A DNA stretch of 64,000 nucleotides from Quillaja saponaria. Lineage: Eukaryota; Streptophyta; Magnoliopsida; Fabales; Quillajaceae. How positions within the stretch are numbered: the first letter of the stretch is position 1; each line of letters starts with the position of its first letter. The notes beneath the pieces were generated by a model. It had not been told where the DNA came from and did not search any database. It saw nothing but the letters and a program-made list of their open reading frames with translations. A program made the translations under genes and the position numbers. Location of the stretch: NCBI GenBank assembly GCA_029379385.1, contig CM055612.1, positions 12,958,001 to 13,022,000 of the forward strand. The letters are read 5' to 3'. Positions 12,001 through 25,534 of the stretch are shown in pieces.

Positions 12001-15000
12001 CTTTCAAACTTCCCAAATGAAGCTAAAATAATAGCCAACTTCAAAATATAAATTTCTTAACTCATTGAAAAAGATGCAAGACTCAATACTTCACCTGAAT
12101 AATAATGTTTAACCCACATATCTGCGCTAAGCGGAACTCCTCTGCATCAACGCAAGCAAAGCAGACTTCCTTCCATGTTTTAGAGCTGTTGGCTTTCCTT
12201 GCTGCATCTACGGCACCTTGGAACTGTTGCAACTTAACAAGTGTGATAGCCAACTTAGCCCAATTTGATATGAAAGCAAATATTATTTTTGCAGCCTCAT
12301 ACAGGGCTTCATCATACAATCGGTCACCAACATTTTGCAAATTAGCCACATTTGGCATAAGAATGAACTCCTCAATCTCACTGAGCCTGTCAATCTTCGC
12401 ATACGCATAAATGAGCTCACTGTCCACCTTGGGTTCTTTTGCCTTCTGCCTAACCATTAGAAGGTACCTCACCAAGTCTTGGTAAACATTAGCTTCTTCA
12501 GCAGCACGGATAACATCCAAAAATTGAGTGGCATCATCAGCGCGGATAAACGACTCAATTGCATCACTAACCAGCCCCTCCCTAAGTTGTGCCTTAGCCA
12601 CCTGGCTCCAAACAGCATCTTCTTCAACACGGAATGCAAACTCCACAGCCCGTTCAATGCTTCGAATATTATCTAACAACACATTAACAGCCTGGACATT
12701 CAGATTAAACTTCTTGAATATTGCAAATGCTTCCTCATATAGTTGAGCCTCCACGGCCACTTCCCCAACTGCAGGCCCATCAAAGTTATCCAGTCTATTA
12801 ATGTAATCCATGACTCTAGATGGATCTGCCTTTATGGCAGTTAAAATAAGCAGGTTTTGCAAATTAAAGTTTCCACTGAATGCAGAGTTTTGAAGCACAA
12901 TCTTTTCAAGGAGCTCAATCAATTCATGAGGTAGATCCGCAGTCATGAAAGCCTTCACAGATGCAGAAACTTGTTCAGGGCTCTTGCTTTCAGGCAAAGC
13001 AGTAGATACAACCTGATCAATTAGCTGCCTTCTGTAGCCATTATCAGGGTTAAGAACTTTATCCCAAAGCTCAGCATCCATTCTCTCAACCACATATCTG
13101 TAATCAAAATATTGGAAAGTAAGCATCTAAAAATCAAAAGATTCCCTGTAATAGATCCACAAAATAGACAAATTACCAACCTCGCTTGCAGTTTGAACAA
13201 AGAATTCTTATTTGTGACATTGATAAGTTCATCATCACATTGTCCACGCCTATAAGCTACGACTGCCAGGGTGGGATCACGTTTCTCACAATATTTGCCC
13301 ACAACACGGGAATCGTAGTACGGGTTGGTGGTGAGGAAGTGCTCCGGGTTATTATTGCTATCAATGATTATTTTACCCAAGGCATTGTGAACATGTACAT
13401 CTTGGCTTCCTTCACTCACAAGATGTTCCAAGAACTGAGTTAGCAAACGGAGTCGATTCCTGTGAGTCAAAATAAAACACAGGAACTAAGTTAGAATTTA
13501 GAAATGCAAACAAGAATAAAATTTGGAGAAGAAAAAAGTACAGTACCTCTTCTCACATTCTTCCACAAGGGGTTCCACAGGTAGTAGAGAACGGACAGAG
13601 AGAATCAAGCCTTTAATAAAATCTTCCGGACACTCATCATCTAACAGCTGCCCTACAACTAAGGGAGCATTTCCTGGGTTCACCTATAAAAGTGAGACAA
13701 AATTACCGGGAAGTTATATAGTGGGTTGTGGAGCAGAATTTGTATAAAGAAAAAGGATTGTCAATCCTTCGTACTTATACAATAAAGAACCCCAAACATC
13801 TTACCTTCTGAACATATCCTTCAATATAACGAAGCATGTTGTTTGTATACAGATAGTGTGTTAGATCTGGCACAAATCCAAATCGATCACACACATTAAT
13901 CAATGGCCGTGCATCTGGAAGCTTAGCCTCCATTAGAAAGTTCTTTGTTTTCTCAGCATCATAGAAATTTGATTCTCTAGTCACACGTTCAACCTCTTTG
14001 ATTTGTCCAGTCTTTGCAGCTGCCTCAATGTACTTGAAGTGAATGTCAGGATCCTCACTGTCCCATTACATTCATGGTAGTAGTAACAATATCAGTTACA
14101 GAATAAGTACAAATTAATTATCATAAGTTGGATCATTGTAATCCATGAACTAAAACAGAATTTTTCCAAAAAGACAAATACCTAGAGCTCAGAGATGACC
14201 CAAGGAAAAAATACAATCCTTCGTATGATTTAAACTGCTCAAAAAGTTTTATGCATGCATCGACACCCAACTGTTCAGAATACTCTTTGGCAACCTGCAA
14301 AGGAATCAGTAGGAGTAAGTAAATATTTCTTAGTTTTCATATTATACTTGACAATGAGAGTAAATACCTGCACAATTATCTGAAGATTGCCTCTAAGATT
14401 GACTAACAATAGGTCCTTCATGCACTCCAAAGCCCATTCTCTTGATAGGGTGCCAAAAAACTCTACAAGTGACTGTAATCAACCACAGGATTAGGCATCT
14501 TGAAACACAAATCATTTACAGCGAGATATAAATGATGGAGCATTAGCAATAGAGTATATAAACCTGAGGCTCAATTGCATGTGTATTCACAATTATACGT
14601 TTTATATCCGGCAACTCCGTGTAATGCTGCACATAAAGAGCAACGCATTTAGCAAAGGAGATAACTCTTCACTTGAAAGGAAGAAAAAGGAAAGAATATA
14701 ACAAATTAGACAAGACATATTACCTGCAAAGCTCTCACGTAAAGTCCAGCTTTTTCACAAAGCTGTGCAATACGTGGACGGTCATAGTGGCTGAACATTC
14801 CATTAGCTAAAATAGCATCAGCTACGTTAGGAAAAGTTACTAGATTTATCTCCAAAACCTAAAACAAGAAATATGTTGTTAGCTGAAATCACTGCAAAAG
14901 GACAACTAGACTTGTAAATGATTTAAATGAAAAAAACGGGTAGGATCACGGATAACCTTTGTTTGAAGAAAGCCATGCTCGGGTAAATTTGGCTTCAAAA

Positions 15001-18000
15001 CATCTAAAAGAAATGCTGTCGCCTCACGGATCAAGTTCCTCTGGGCAAAACAAAAAAGATAATGAAAGGCTATTACAACAAATGTACACTATGCATCCCT
15101 GTAATTCTTTTACCAAAAAGAGGTGTTATAGCCAATTTTGTTGCTAAAGAATAATGAAATTCGAAAAATTAAATCTATAGGTAACAGACCAAAGAAGATA
15201 GGAAACTAAAACATAAATTAAGGTTAAATCACAATGCACACTGAACCTGAAGAAACAGATCAGTTATGGTGTTATAGTCAACTGGACAACCTCCCTCCAT
15301 TTGAGACATCATCAATGCAAAATTAACAGCTCCCTGCAATCCAAAAGTAAACAGTAACATCTAGAGTATCAAATAGAGAAACTTTTAACCAAGATAGAAG
15401 TTAGCATGATAAATGGCTTTCAATGAAGATTTATAATTGAATAAGGTAAAGCAGTCAATTAGGAACTACAAGGAAAGGCTTAACATAGATAATATGAGTA
15501 TATAAAGTTGCTAAGAACTCCTTGAGTACCTGAGGATCTGTTCGGAGAATTGTTTGCAAAAGGAAGAGATAATCAGGTGAGTACCCAACCTATAGCAACA
15601 AAGAAATAATGAAAACACTCAAACTGAAAGTACAATGAGAAACAAGTCTAACAATATAAAACTAGCTTAGACACTGACTGCATCTTCAAACATCAAAGAC
15701 ATGCAGTACATCATACTGAATAATCTTCAATTTCAATTACAAAATAAAGGCTTAACTACTGTCCCTCAAGATTGCCTCAGTTTTCAATTTAGTCTTCTAT
15801 GAATGTTTCCGGTCAATTTCATCCTCAGGATTCACAATTTTTCAATCTAGTTGCATTATCTCATTCTCATGTTATGTATAAATAAAGTAATTCTACATAA
15901 TTCAATGATAAAATGACAAAAACAAATATTATTTGCAAGACATAAAAAAACTTAAAGCATGTTATTATCTTTATGTCAAGTGTGATTATTTCGTTAATTC
16001 ATAACATGTAAACAAAAGAATGAAACTTGATTGAGAAATTTTAAATCTTTAAGGATAAAATTGACTGAGAAAATTCTTAAAGGACCTAGTTGATAACTAA
16101 TACAATCTTGAAGCACCAAAATAGTAGATAATCCTAAAATAAATTACACCATTTACCTGCTTTGAGTATATCAAAATTTTGTCAAACTCCCTCCGCTCAG
16201 CAAAAGCTGCAACAACTTTTGGAGTTGCTCTAGCTTTGATATATATCTTCAATGCAAGGTCATTGTCCACAGTCTACAAAATATTGAATTCATCTATGTT
16301 AATACATACATGTAAAAATTGTATGTTCAAGATGATACACATATAATTGAGGCATTCAAAAAGTGTACAAAAGATTCACATAAAATAATGGAAAAAAAAA
16401 TTAAATTTAAACACAAATTACACCTTAACAAGATCTCCAAGCTCCTCGCTGCATTCTAGTTTGTCCTCTGCCAACCAATTCTCCAACAAATTCTTCTTGT
16501 TCTGGTTCACAACAAGCCGTGACAATTCCAGTGACTCGAAGGCATTGAGTTTTCCTTTGGTTAAGAGTGTTCCAAAATACTGTAATAGTGGAGGTGTCTG
16601 ACCAGCTTGCACAGGGACACTCTGCACATAAAGAAAAAGAACTTCAAATATATGCAATTACTCATCCATCAAAGCAATATGTGCAGTATAGTTACATCAC
16701 TCCAATGTCATATCAACTTGATCAATTCAGGACTATTTACCATCCACCTATTTCTAACACTTCCGCAGCTATCAAAACATTCAAACTTTACTTTTCCCTC
16801 AAAACAAACACATATGAGAACCACTCGTTACACATTTTGACTCCCAAATGTATATATACAACAGAAAGGAAAGAAGAATGTTCTTCTGTTGCTACATCTT
16901 AAAGGACAACAATGATAAGCAAACATGGACAGAGTGTGTTATTAAAGGCACTTCAGGGACTTCAGGCGCTAGCCTAGGCGACCAGGAGAGGGCGAACGCC
17001 TATTCGAAAATAACAAAAAACCCAAGTTTCCAACATAGATTGTGAAATTAAGCTCTGAAATGGCAGCAAAACAGAGGAAGGATTTAGGGTTTTTGGTCTC
17101 CGTTCCAAGTCAACCCAAATGGTGGGTTTCTTTCTAGTAACAGTCACCAGCAAGAACCTCACTCACCGGCACGTATAGGCGCTTGAATCTTATTTGCAGA
17201 TCTTCAATCCACACATGACGGTGTGTGGAGGGGAATGACACCATGGGTCTCCATTTTTAAGGTACATCAGAGGTTTCTGTGGTGGATGGTTGATTCCCTC
17301 GTTGAAGAAGATGAATGGAAAGTAAACCCAAATTTGAAATTCCAATCGGCACAGAGCTGAAGTATTGCTGCCTTGCTGGTTTGCAATTCTTTTCTTTTTT
17401 TTTTTTTTTGGTAGAGTCTTGATAACCTAGGGATAAGAGTCATGCAGGCCTGAGTGTATTGCAAGCCTTAAATTATTTTTATAGTTGGCTTAATACATAA
17501 CTAAGTGTCTGATTCATGTGTCTAATTTAATTATAGTATAGTTGAGCTTAAATTTAGTATATCTAGTAGTATTTTTGAGATTGTTGCCTCAATTTTCTCG
17601 GGCTAGCGCCTTTTGCCTAAAGCTATTTAGGGATTTCGCCTTAGAGGCACTTTCACCGGTGATAACATTGGGACAGACATACAGCCAACTGAATGTGTGT
17701 TCCAGAGGGGTTAGTAATGTAACTAGCATGCCTTATTATGATATTAGATTGCCCAAAATTCCAATTCCAGGAGAAGTTGAAACCATAAATTAGCAATTAA
17801 AGAAATATATACAGAAGGAATAGAAAAATATGAAAACCTGAAATTTGGCAACAGTGTCAGGTGTACGAAGAATCCCCTGTGGAGATTCAGCGGCAAGCTC
17901 TGCAGCTTCTTTATACTTTGTTTGGGCAAAAAGTTCGTGGAAATGTTCCACGACCTGTTACAATCAGAAGAAGACATGTTCAATATAAATTTAAAAATAC

Positions 18001-21000
18001 ATAAAAGTAAAGAGAGATCAACAGTCCCAAACACTAGAGAGATATACTTATGCACTGCAATAAAGCAACCATTGCTATTAGCTAAAAAAAAAAAATCATT
18101 TAATATTTAGGGTTACTCAGGACACTGGTTCTACATTAGAAAAAAATATATTTAGATACAAGAAATTGCACGTGTTTGGCTGAGCAGAATTCCTTCCGAA
18201 GTTGATATTTTCATTCCAGATAGCTCACTTATAGTACAAGCAGTAAATAATCTCAGTAAGATAAGAATTTTCTTCAAGGCATAGTGTTGTTCGTGAAAAA
18301 TGAAGTGGTCATTCACCTGCTGCGGCTGCACTTCCAGTATCTATAAGTACTTGGAAGATATACTCTTTATACTGGGACCAAGTGATGCAGCTCTAAGAAG
18401 GATCTAATTTGTGAGGAGGGGACATTGTGACAATGTGGATCCAAGCGAACTACAATTGTGAGGACAATGATGAGGGGATTAATGTAGAGCTGTAGGCTTC
18501 ATAGATTTTTGAAAGATTCATACTTTTCAGTAAGATGAACATCCATTGGAAATTTATTCACCAGTTATTTACTTCTTCTGTAGATGGGTGGATTGCTAGA
18601 ATATCAAAAAATTTAGTGTTACGGATTATGTACTTGCAATAGTTTTAAGGTTAAATTTTCAAATTTCCCTATTATGTGAAGATGGAGAAACTTCACTTCT
18701 TCTTCTCTTTTCCAAGTATACTCTCCCATTGGTCCTTTCAAATTATATTCTACATCCTCTCTATAAAATAATCTTCATTGAAACATGGATTTCAAAACAC
18801 TAAAGGGAAAGAAAAGCAATAACAGCACCAAGATCACTTCGATAATTTCACTCATCATATAGAATACAAATTCATCTATATTGCTGGTAACTTAAGAAAC
18901 AGCCTGCAGTAACTGACTGCTAAAAACTAATCAGTGCATTTTGGTTTTGTTAAATAGAATGATGTTCATCTATAAGCTTCAATCTGTTTGATAAACATCA
19001 ACCAGCAGTACAATGTGAAAAAGAGTTGCACCCATGAACAGTAGTCATGAAGATTTTCCAAAAACATATATAGAACACATCTGGAAAGAGACAAGAGTTT
19101 CCAAAAGGCACGGCAAGAAAGTTCACGCGTTTACTGTTTGAGCCATCAAACCCTAAAATCAAATGACTTGAAAATGAGAAGAGTTGAGTCAGGATTAAGT
19201 CGCCGTCCCTTAGACGAAATAGATAACAAGGGATAGAGAAAAGAGGAAATAACTAGGCTTGAAAAGATGGTTTTTTTTCTTTTTCTTCATTTGAGGGCTA
19301 GAGAAAAGAAAGAGAGGGTTAGGATTTTTGGAAATCGGGCCAAGATCGGAATTGCGTTTCAAACCACTCTGATACTATGTTAAATAAAATAAAATGAGGA
19401 AAAGGGTTATGCAATGCTTAGGCCTAAAATGGATAGAATCTTTTGGACCAAATGTTATCCAAAAAAAAAAAGCATCTAACTATAAGTAAAATCAAACTTC
19501 ACTTGATTTTGCAATGTAATAAAACAAGTGAGAAACATCATGACAGATCTTATCACTAAATGTAAATACTGAGTCCAACTTACCAGCTTCTCAGCACCAG
19601 GTAGATTCCCCCTTTTGGCTAGATTAACGGCCAGCTCTAGATTGTTTAACTGTGGCAATGACCAGATAAAATTTGTCAAGACAACATCAATTTTTCCATT
19701 CAGAATATACTTGTATTATCAAGCTCATATACATACTTGACCACTGACAAAATTCACGATTGTTTGTTCATTGACAGTAGCCAATAACACCTGGCCTCTC
19801 CTATTTATGGCATAAAACCCTCCCAGAGAAGAAGCTTCTGCAGTCAAAAATATTGGATCTGGACTAATTCTATTCCTGTATACTGCAGTGGCTGTCTCCA
19901 AGTCATAGACAAATAACAACCCAAGCTTGGTAATCACATATATCAAATTGTATTTGTGGGAAACCTGCCAAGAAATAAATTTGTCATCAAGTATCTACAC
20001 TACTATTTTTTAACAAATGAATTATTAACACGAGCTAATATGACACCTGCATTGCAACTGGAAAATCATCAGCAAAATCTGGGGGAAAGAAAAGATCTGC
20101 CTGTTTCTTTGTAAAAGATGGTTTCCCTGCCAACATATTTGGAAAGTTAGAACTGAAAAGACAACCATGGTTCACAGATATCATAACTGATAAACAAATG
20201 GTTTTGATTATTCTGAATACAGCTCAAATGTATTAATTATTTCAACTACTCCATTAGCTTCAACATCCAGAGAATCACGCTATTGTTATTTATTTTTATT
20301 TTTATTTTTATTTTAAAACAATGAGTAAGTAGTTATAAGTAACCTCTCACATTTTTAAACGCAGAAAACTACATTATATTATTTTCCATTTTGAAGAGGA
20401 AGAAAATCTTTTTGAATTCTTCCCAGTTCAAGAATTTTTAATAATAGAATATAGATACTAATGTATATGAAATCCCATGTAATGGGTCAATATGTTTCAA
20501 ACGAGCATCTCCATAATAGACTTGAAGATATAATCACTCCACCAAGTAACACCCCTGGCACCGCATAGAAAATAAAGCATTATAAATGAATATCCTAATC
20601 CATCCTTCATATTTCACATTTATTAGGAATACTGAATTGTGGAAATCGATAGAGGACAAAATCAGTTGTATGAGAAGACTTTTTTTTTTCCTAAGTTGGT
20701 ATTACAAGACAGTTTACCACTGTCATTGCACAAAAATAGAGAACAAGTAGGCAAATGTGAGTTCTTAGTTGTAGAGAAAAGCGAACCTGGCTGTGCACCA
20801 AGTTCAATGACATGTAATTTTGATGCGATCTGCCCAGCATTGAGGGTTTTTGTAGCAAAAGAAATTAGAACAGAAGGATTTTCATTCCCAGGAACCTGTG
20901 AAAACAACCAAATTTAACAAGTAATAACAGCATCAGTACAACACACAAAAGTAAAGAGACCACATACTCAATTGGACAATTTTGAAAAGAAACTATAAAC

Positions 21001-24000
21001 AAGAAGACGCACTTTAAGTTGTGCGAATGATGCAGCGTGTGCTTCAAGAGCTTGACTGCGCTGCTGATCTACAGAGAAAAGTTGCATGTTCCCTTTAACC
21101 AATTGTGGCCTCTACAGTAAAAAACAATATAAACAAGTTGAAGTAAAATCAGAACATACCAAGATTGAAAAGTATCAACAGCAACAATAATAATAATTGT
21201 AAAATGGTAACAATGAAATTATATGCAGCTTTACATCTAGCACATGCAGTTATAAAAACAATTAAACATGATGGCTAAAAAAAAGGAGTAAAGGAGGAGA
21301 GAGTTAAAATGTCCATGGGAGTATGATGTAACAGGCATAAGAAGCCAGTAACAAAAATAACTAAATACCTCAGGTGCACCAGGAGCAATGCCAATCAAGA
21401 CCAACCATTTCTCAGTAGGGTCACATCGATAATTTATTATCTGATTGTTTCCCAAATTAGCTGTTCTCTCAAACATCTTTGCAGGTTCAGAATCACCTAC
21501 AGAAGCAGTAAACCACATACCAGTAAACAATATGGACATAAGCTATATGAACATGAACATGAAACCAGAATGTTATTACATAATCATGTCTAATGATGAT
21601 ATATTACCTTCTATTGACCAATGGTATACTGAGGTCTGTGTGACGAGACCCAACAACTTTGGGGTAATCCATTTCCAAAAGACAACCTATACATGAAAGA
21701 AGGGGGCTCCATAAAGTTCAATTACTTCAATTTTGGTCCAAGTGAAAATTAGTATCAACATGTATTATGTAATAGAATCAAATGGAGATGCCTGAAAATA
21801 TAGTTAATCACCTGCTCTGGCATCTGATGAGATTTCATCTTGGCCTTCATCTCAATGTTAAATATTTGTAAGTGATCTTGATTGGTTCCTTGAACTTGGG
21901 CTTCAAAATAAGGTCGCAGCTCATTAAGTGAGGCTAATGTATGACATTAAAAAAATTGAAACCCTAGCACAAATAAAAGTACTTGTAGATAATTAAGTAA
22001 AACCTTGGTTTTACTTATTTTCCCCTCTATGGGAGCAATATTGGATAATACTAGTTGGAAAAAAAATATATAGTGATGCTCTTTATTTCGTTTTCTGTTT
22101 TGACTTTTTTTCTATTTTCGGAGAGAGAAGGTGAACTTTTGCCAAGAACATAAATGTACTGACAGCTATGATAATAAGGACATGGAATCACCAACCACTG
22201 ATATGCATGAACATACAGTCAAAAGGAATGCATATAAACCAAAAACCCTCTCAAAAGGTATACTTGTTTAAATCTACCAACTAGCAGAAAATGATCCCCT
22301 ATGAAGCACGGATACTATATGGGCATCGTATACAACATGTATCGCATACGGGGATACAAAAGTTTCTAGAAATCCGGGATAAGACACATCCATGATACAT
22401 TGGATTAAATAATTTTTAAAAATATATTTATAATTATAATAGTTTAAACTTTAAACTAATACAATAAGAGCACAAATTATGAAAATGAGGCATAATTTAT
22501 CATCTTCCTAGAGAAAACATATAGATAAATACAAAATTGTATAAGACATGCAAAAAGAGCCTAGTCTCTGTCTATTACAGAACATCAAGTAGAGAGAGGA
22601 AAAAGAATTACATGGAGGATGAGAGACATACTTAAACCAAAAATGAGAAGAGAAAATGAGATTGCAAGACAGAGAGAAAGAAATATCAAGCCTGAGAGAG
22701 AGAGCGTCAGACCAAGACTGATAGAATGACATAGAGAGATTGAGAAGGTGAGATAATGGATTGGGAAAAAGAAATACCTACAGGCGTGACTTCAACGAAC
22801 CAGTCATAAACTCATTCAATTAGAAAAGATAGAGAAGGCAGGCTTGATAACGTCGGAGATACATGAGATTTTGTGTCTTACCCAAAAAATCATAATTCTG
22901 ATCCATTTTTGCATTAAAATCAGCTAGAAAATTAGGAAAACCCTCGAAATATACTTTTCCATATCTGAGATGTGTTTGTGCATATCCAAGCTGTATCAAG
23001 CTGTGTATCAGTGTACCTTAGCCATGTGTAACCTACCAATGTGTATCCACTATTCAAAATTTTAAAAATATATAATTAGCATATCCAGGCTGGAAAATTT
23101 GCCACCTGTATGCTTCAGTTTTCCGGTATCCGTGCTTCATAGATGACAGTATGACACCTTAAAATAGGCAAGAAATTATTGTTCTGCTTATTTTAAATCC
23201 AATGCAATATACTTCAGTTCATAGGCTTCAATTTCATTCAGAAACTGAAGCACAAATGTTTCTCAGTTACAAAATATTCTCAGTCTGCAATAGTCACTTC
23301 ACCCCCAAATAGAAAAATGAAATGGAGTGACCGAAAATTCTATAGTCCCTCAACGAAAAAATTACTTTGGTTTAAAGGGGACTGACTGCAAGATAAAAAT
23401 GCAAAAATCATACTTTCAGGTCTCAACCGAATCAAAGATCCCTGGTTAACAGTCAGTTCATCATCTTCACTAATGTAATTCATTTAACCAATGCATCACC
23501 TGACACATTATAGCTTTGAATCTAAAATAGAAATAAATAAAAATAAGTAGGATCAGAAGTGTAGTAAAACAATTGTGGTTATAAAAAACTTGACATAATT
23601 CTGTAGAAAAAAGTCAAAAGGTTGGTAAACATACTTAACGGATGCAAGTAGTAAGAAAACAAACAATTATTTCAACTGGCATCTACCTACAGAATACAGA
23701 AAAGAGATTTTTTTTTTTATTTTTTTTTTTTAGGAAAAAAAATAAAAAAGAGGAAATCTTTTTAGCAAATTTTCATGTCAAGGCAATAGACAGCATTCAT
23801 AATAACATGAATATGAGTAGTAATCATCTTAATCACATTTTAATAACATCATGCACAAAGTCATAGTTCTCAGAGAAATTTATGCCGCTATAACCTACCT
23901 TTCAAAGCAAGAATTCTAGAATTCGGATTCATAAGAGCTGAATCTGCAGTAATGGGCCTCCTCAAAGGTTGCATAGGCAAACTCATATCAACGATAACAA

Positions 24001-24533
24001 CACTATTCTGGGGCGATGTTTCTCGAACACAAATATACTTATCCGACTCCATTGTAACATGAGTAAAGGTGATGAACTGTGGATTAATGCCAATGCTCGG
24101 CAACTGCAAGTACATTAGATCAAACCAACACATCACTCAGTGCCTCACTTAGGAATCAACCATGAGAGAAAAACACACTTAGTCTATTATTACAAATGAG
24201 CAAACAAAGTACTCTGAATATGCAAAGAGATTTTAAACAAACAGATCTGTTCAAATTTAACACTAAAGAAGTTACATGAACTTTGTAAGACTGAATGAAA
24301 ACCCCGAGCAAAGTTATTATACACAGTACTTCACAAAGAAACAGAAATTAAGCGAACAATAATTTGCAGACCTCTACAATTATCAAACAGAAAACGACCA
24401 AGTGTGCTTGTTCCAACTTCCAAACTCAAATAGAATTCACTAGCTTTACAAGTAATCAAAATCAAGAGGTAAGTGATGAAGAAATTACTGTTAGGGCCTC
24501 TTTCATGGCGATCGGAGCATTTGCGGCCGCCAT
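9087..24533 (-). CDS. CHC: Clathrin heavy chain, complete, 30 exons
   Basis: Clathrin heavy chain forms the legs of the triskelion that coats vesicles at the plasma membrane and trans-Golgi network. Exons on the complement are 24489-24533, 23899-24103, 21812-21900, 21608-21686, 21369-21496, 21013-21111, 20787-20895, 20047-20126, 19737-19964, 19584-19649, 17838-17954, 16424-16621, 16157-16273, 15530-15589, 15247-15333, 14957-15040, 14724-14858, 14564-14626, 14368-14472, 14182-14294, 13805-14057, 13547-13683, 13181-13459, 12095-13097, 11379-11864, 11110-11280, 10846-11031, 10154-10276, 9434-9544 and 9087-9242. All junctions are GT-AG and the phases agree. The total is 5112 nt, giving 1703 residues, the usual length of plant CHC. 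The start [15 protein letters not shown] matches the family. Visible in order are the N-terminal beta-propeller (about residues 1-330, exons 1-9), long alpha-helical leg repeats and a Gly/Pro/Met-rich tail ending GSSY. No frameshift or stop was seen, so the gene is likely functional. Introns 2, 10 and 11 are enlarged by repeats. Confidence 0.97.
16938..17668. mobile_element. Non-autonomous TIR element in clathrin intron 11
   Basis: About 0.73 kb inside the intron between exons 17838-17954 and 16424-16621. The left end begins TGTTATTAAAGGCAC and soon contains GGCGCTAGCC. The right end, inverted, begins TGTTATCACC and then carries AAAGTGCCTCTAAGGCG and another GGCGCTAGCC. The subterminal GGCGC/CTAGGC motif style is shared with the element at 51868-52702. 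The middle does not encode a recognisable protein. The exact ends and target duplication are uncertain. Confidence 0.55.
19090..19400 (-). mobile_element. Retrotransposon fossil with primer-binding-site-like sequence in clathrin intron 10
   Basis: At 19366-19377 the plus strand reads ACTCTGATACTA. Its complement, TAGTATCAGAGT, is close to TGGTATCAGAGC, the initiator-methionine tRNA primer-binding site of plant Copia elements. The flanking purine-rich sequence would fit a leader. No coding region is left. It is a fragment of a minus-oriented element and the limits given are approximate. Confidence 0.3.
22299..23142. mobile_element. TIR element with 17-bp perfect inverted repeats in clathrin intron 2
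   Basis: CTATGAAGCACGGATAC at 22299-22315 is matched exactly in inverse by 23126-23142. The 844-bp element has no recognisable coding sequence. The interior includes a GA-rich stretch (about 22590-22745) and repeated GTATC-type motifs near both ends. I could not identify a target-site duplication, so the superfamily is not assigned; short MULE-like or hAT-like elements are both possible. It accounts for much of the 2-kb intron 2. Confidence 0.7.
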
Positions 24534-24619
24534 GATGTATCAGATCGACGCCCCCGATAATCAAATTCTCGGATCTCTGTCTGTGATTCAAGGGTGGATT
24601 CAGAGTCAAAACACCAGAG

Positions 24620-24627
24620 AAAATATA
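24620..24627 (-). promoter_or_regulatory. Possible TATA box of the clathrin gene
   Basis: On the minus strand this reads TATATTTT, about 90 bases upstream of the start codon at 24531-24533. That would fit a short 5' UTR. There is no transcript evidence in the sequence, and the surrounding DNA is AT-rich enough for chance matches. Confidence 0.3.
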
Positions 24628-25534
24628 GTGAGGGAGGAAGCTCGGAAGCTTATGAAGAAGGATCCAACTCGTTGCTAGATCTGTATATGTAAGCAGCGAA
24701 ATAAGACACGGACTCTCTAAGAGAAAGAGAGATATTCCGTCAAGTGGGAAAATGACAAGATGTGGAATATGAAAGCTACGATTTTTAACGAGAAAATGAG
24801 TTTTTATGTAATGATGTCGAGAAGCAGAGGTCTCCGGGTCTACTTTCAAGCTGTACTAAAGCAAAATGAGAATATAGTATGTATTTATTTAAATAAGAAA
24901 AGTCATCAAAGAATTACATCCATCAATTCCTCAAGTGTGTCTGATTAATACAACATACTAAATCGTTACAAAATTAACCCATTTGAGTTTCAGGTGATTG
25001 AATCTAAATCGATCAATCAAGATAATTTTCTTAAAATTTAATGGACTGATAAATATGGTGGCAACTTAAATCCATTCAGTATATTTTTGGTACATTAAAA
25101 ACCTTTCATCGTTAAAATAATGACATATATTAATTGATGGATATAATTCATTTGTTTGGTTTAGTTTTTGTATTTAAGTTTTTTTATAAAATTATTTAGT
25201 AATAGAGATTTTACTTTTTAAATTTTAGAGAAAATATTTTGAATTTTTAGAGTCTTAAAAGCTGCTAAAATTTAAAAATAGAAAAAATAATAAAAGCTTA
25301 AATAAATTTTAATAATTATTTTATTTAAATAAATATAATAATAATATTTATCAAAATAATTTTTTTAGAAATTTTAATACTCAATATCTTTTATAAAAAA
25401 TTCAAATAATATTTTTATATCTCACATTAACTCATCCAAACACTTTTCATCTATTTGTAAAATATGTTTTAAATAGCTCTACTTGAAAAATATTTAACAT
25501 ATAGTTTAACTAATCAAACCCAATATATATTATA
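24628..25534. other. Upstream region of the clathrin gene, AT-rich spacer
   Basis: No coding region or RNA gene is visible. The segment next to the gene is its likely promoter. Further out, from about 25100, the sequence becomes low-complexity AT-rich. Confidence 0.5.

Noticed and set aside
24364..24678. 104-codon plus-strand open frame at the clathrin start
   Set aside because: It overlaps exon 1 and the likely promoter on the opposite strand; composition is not protein-like and nothing is recognised.
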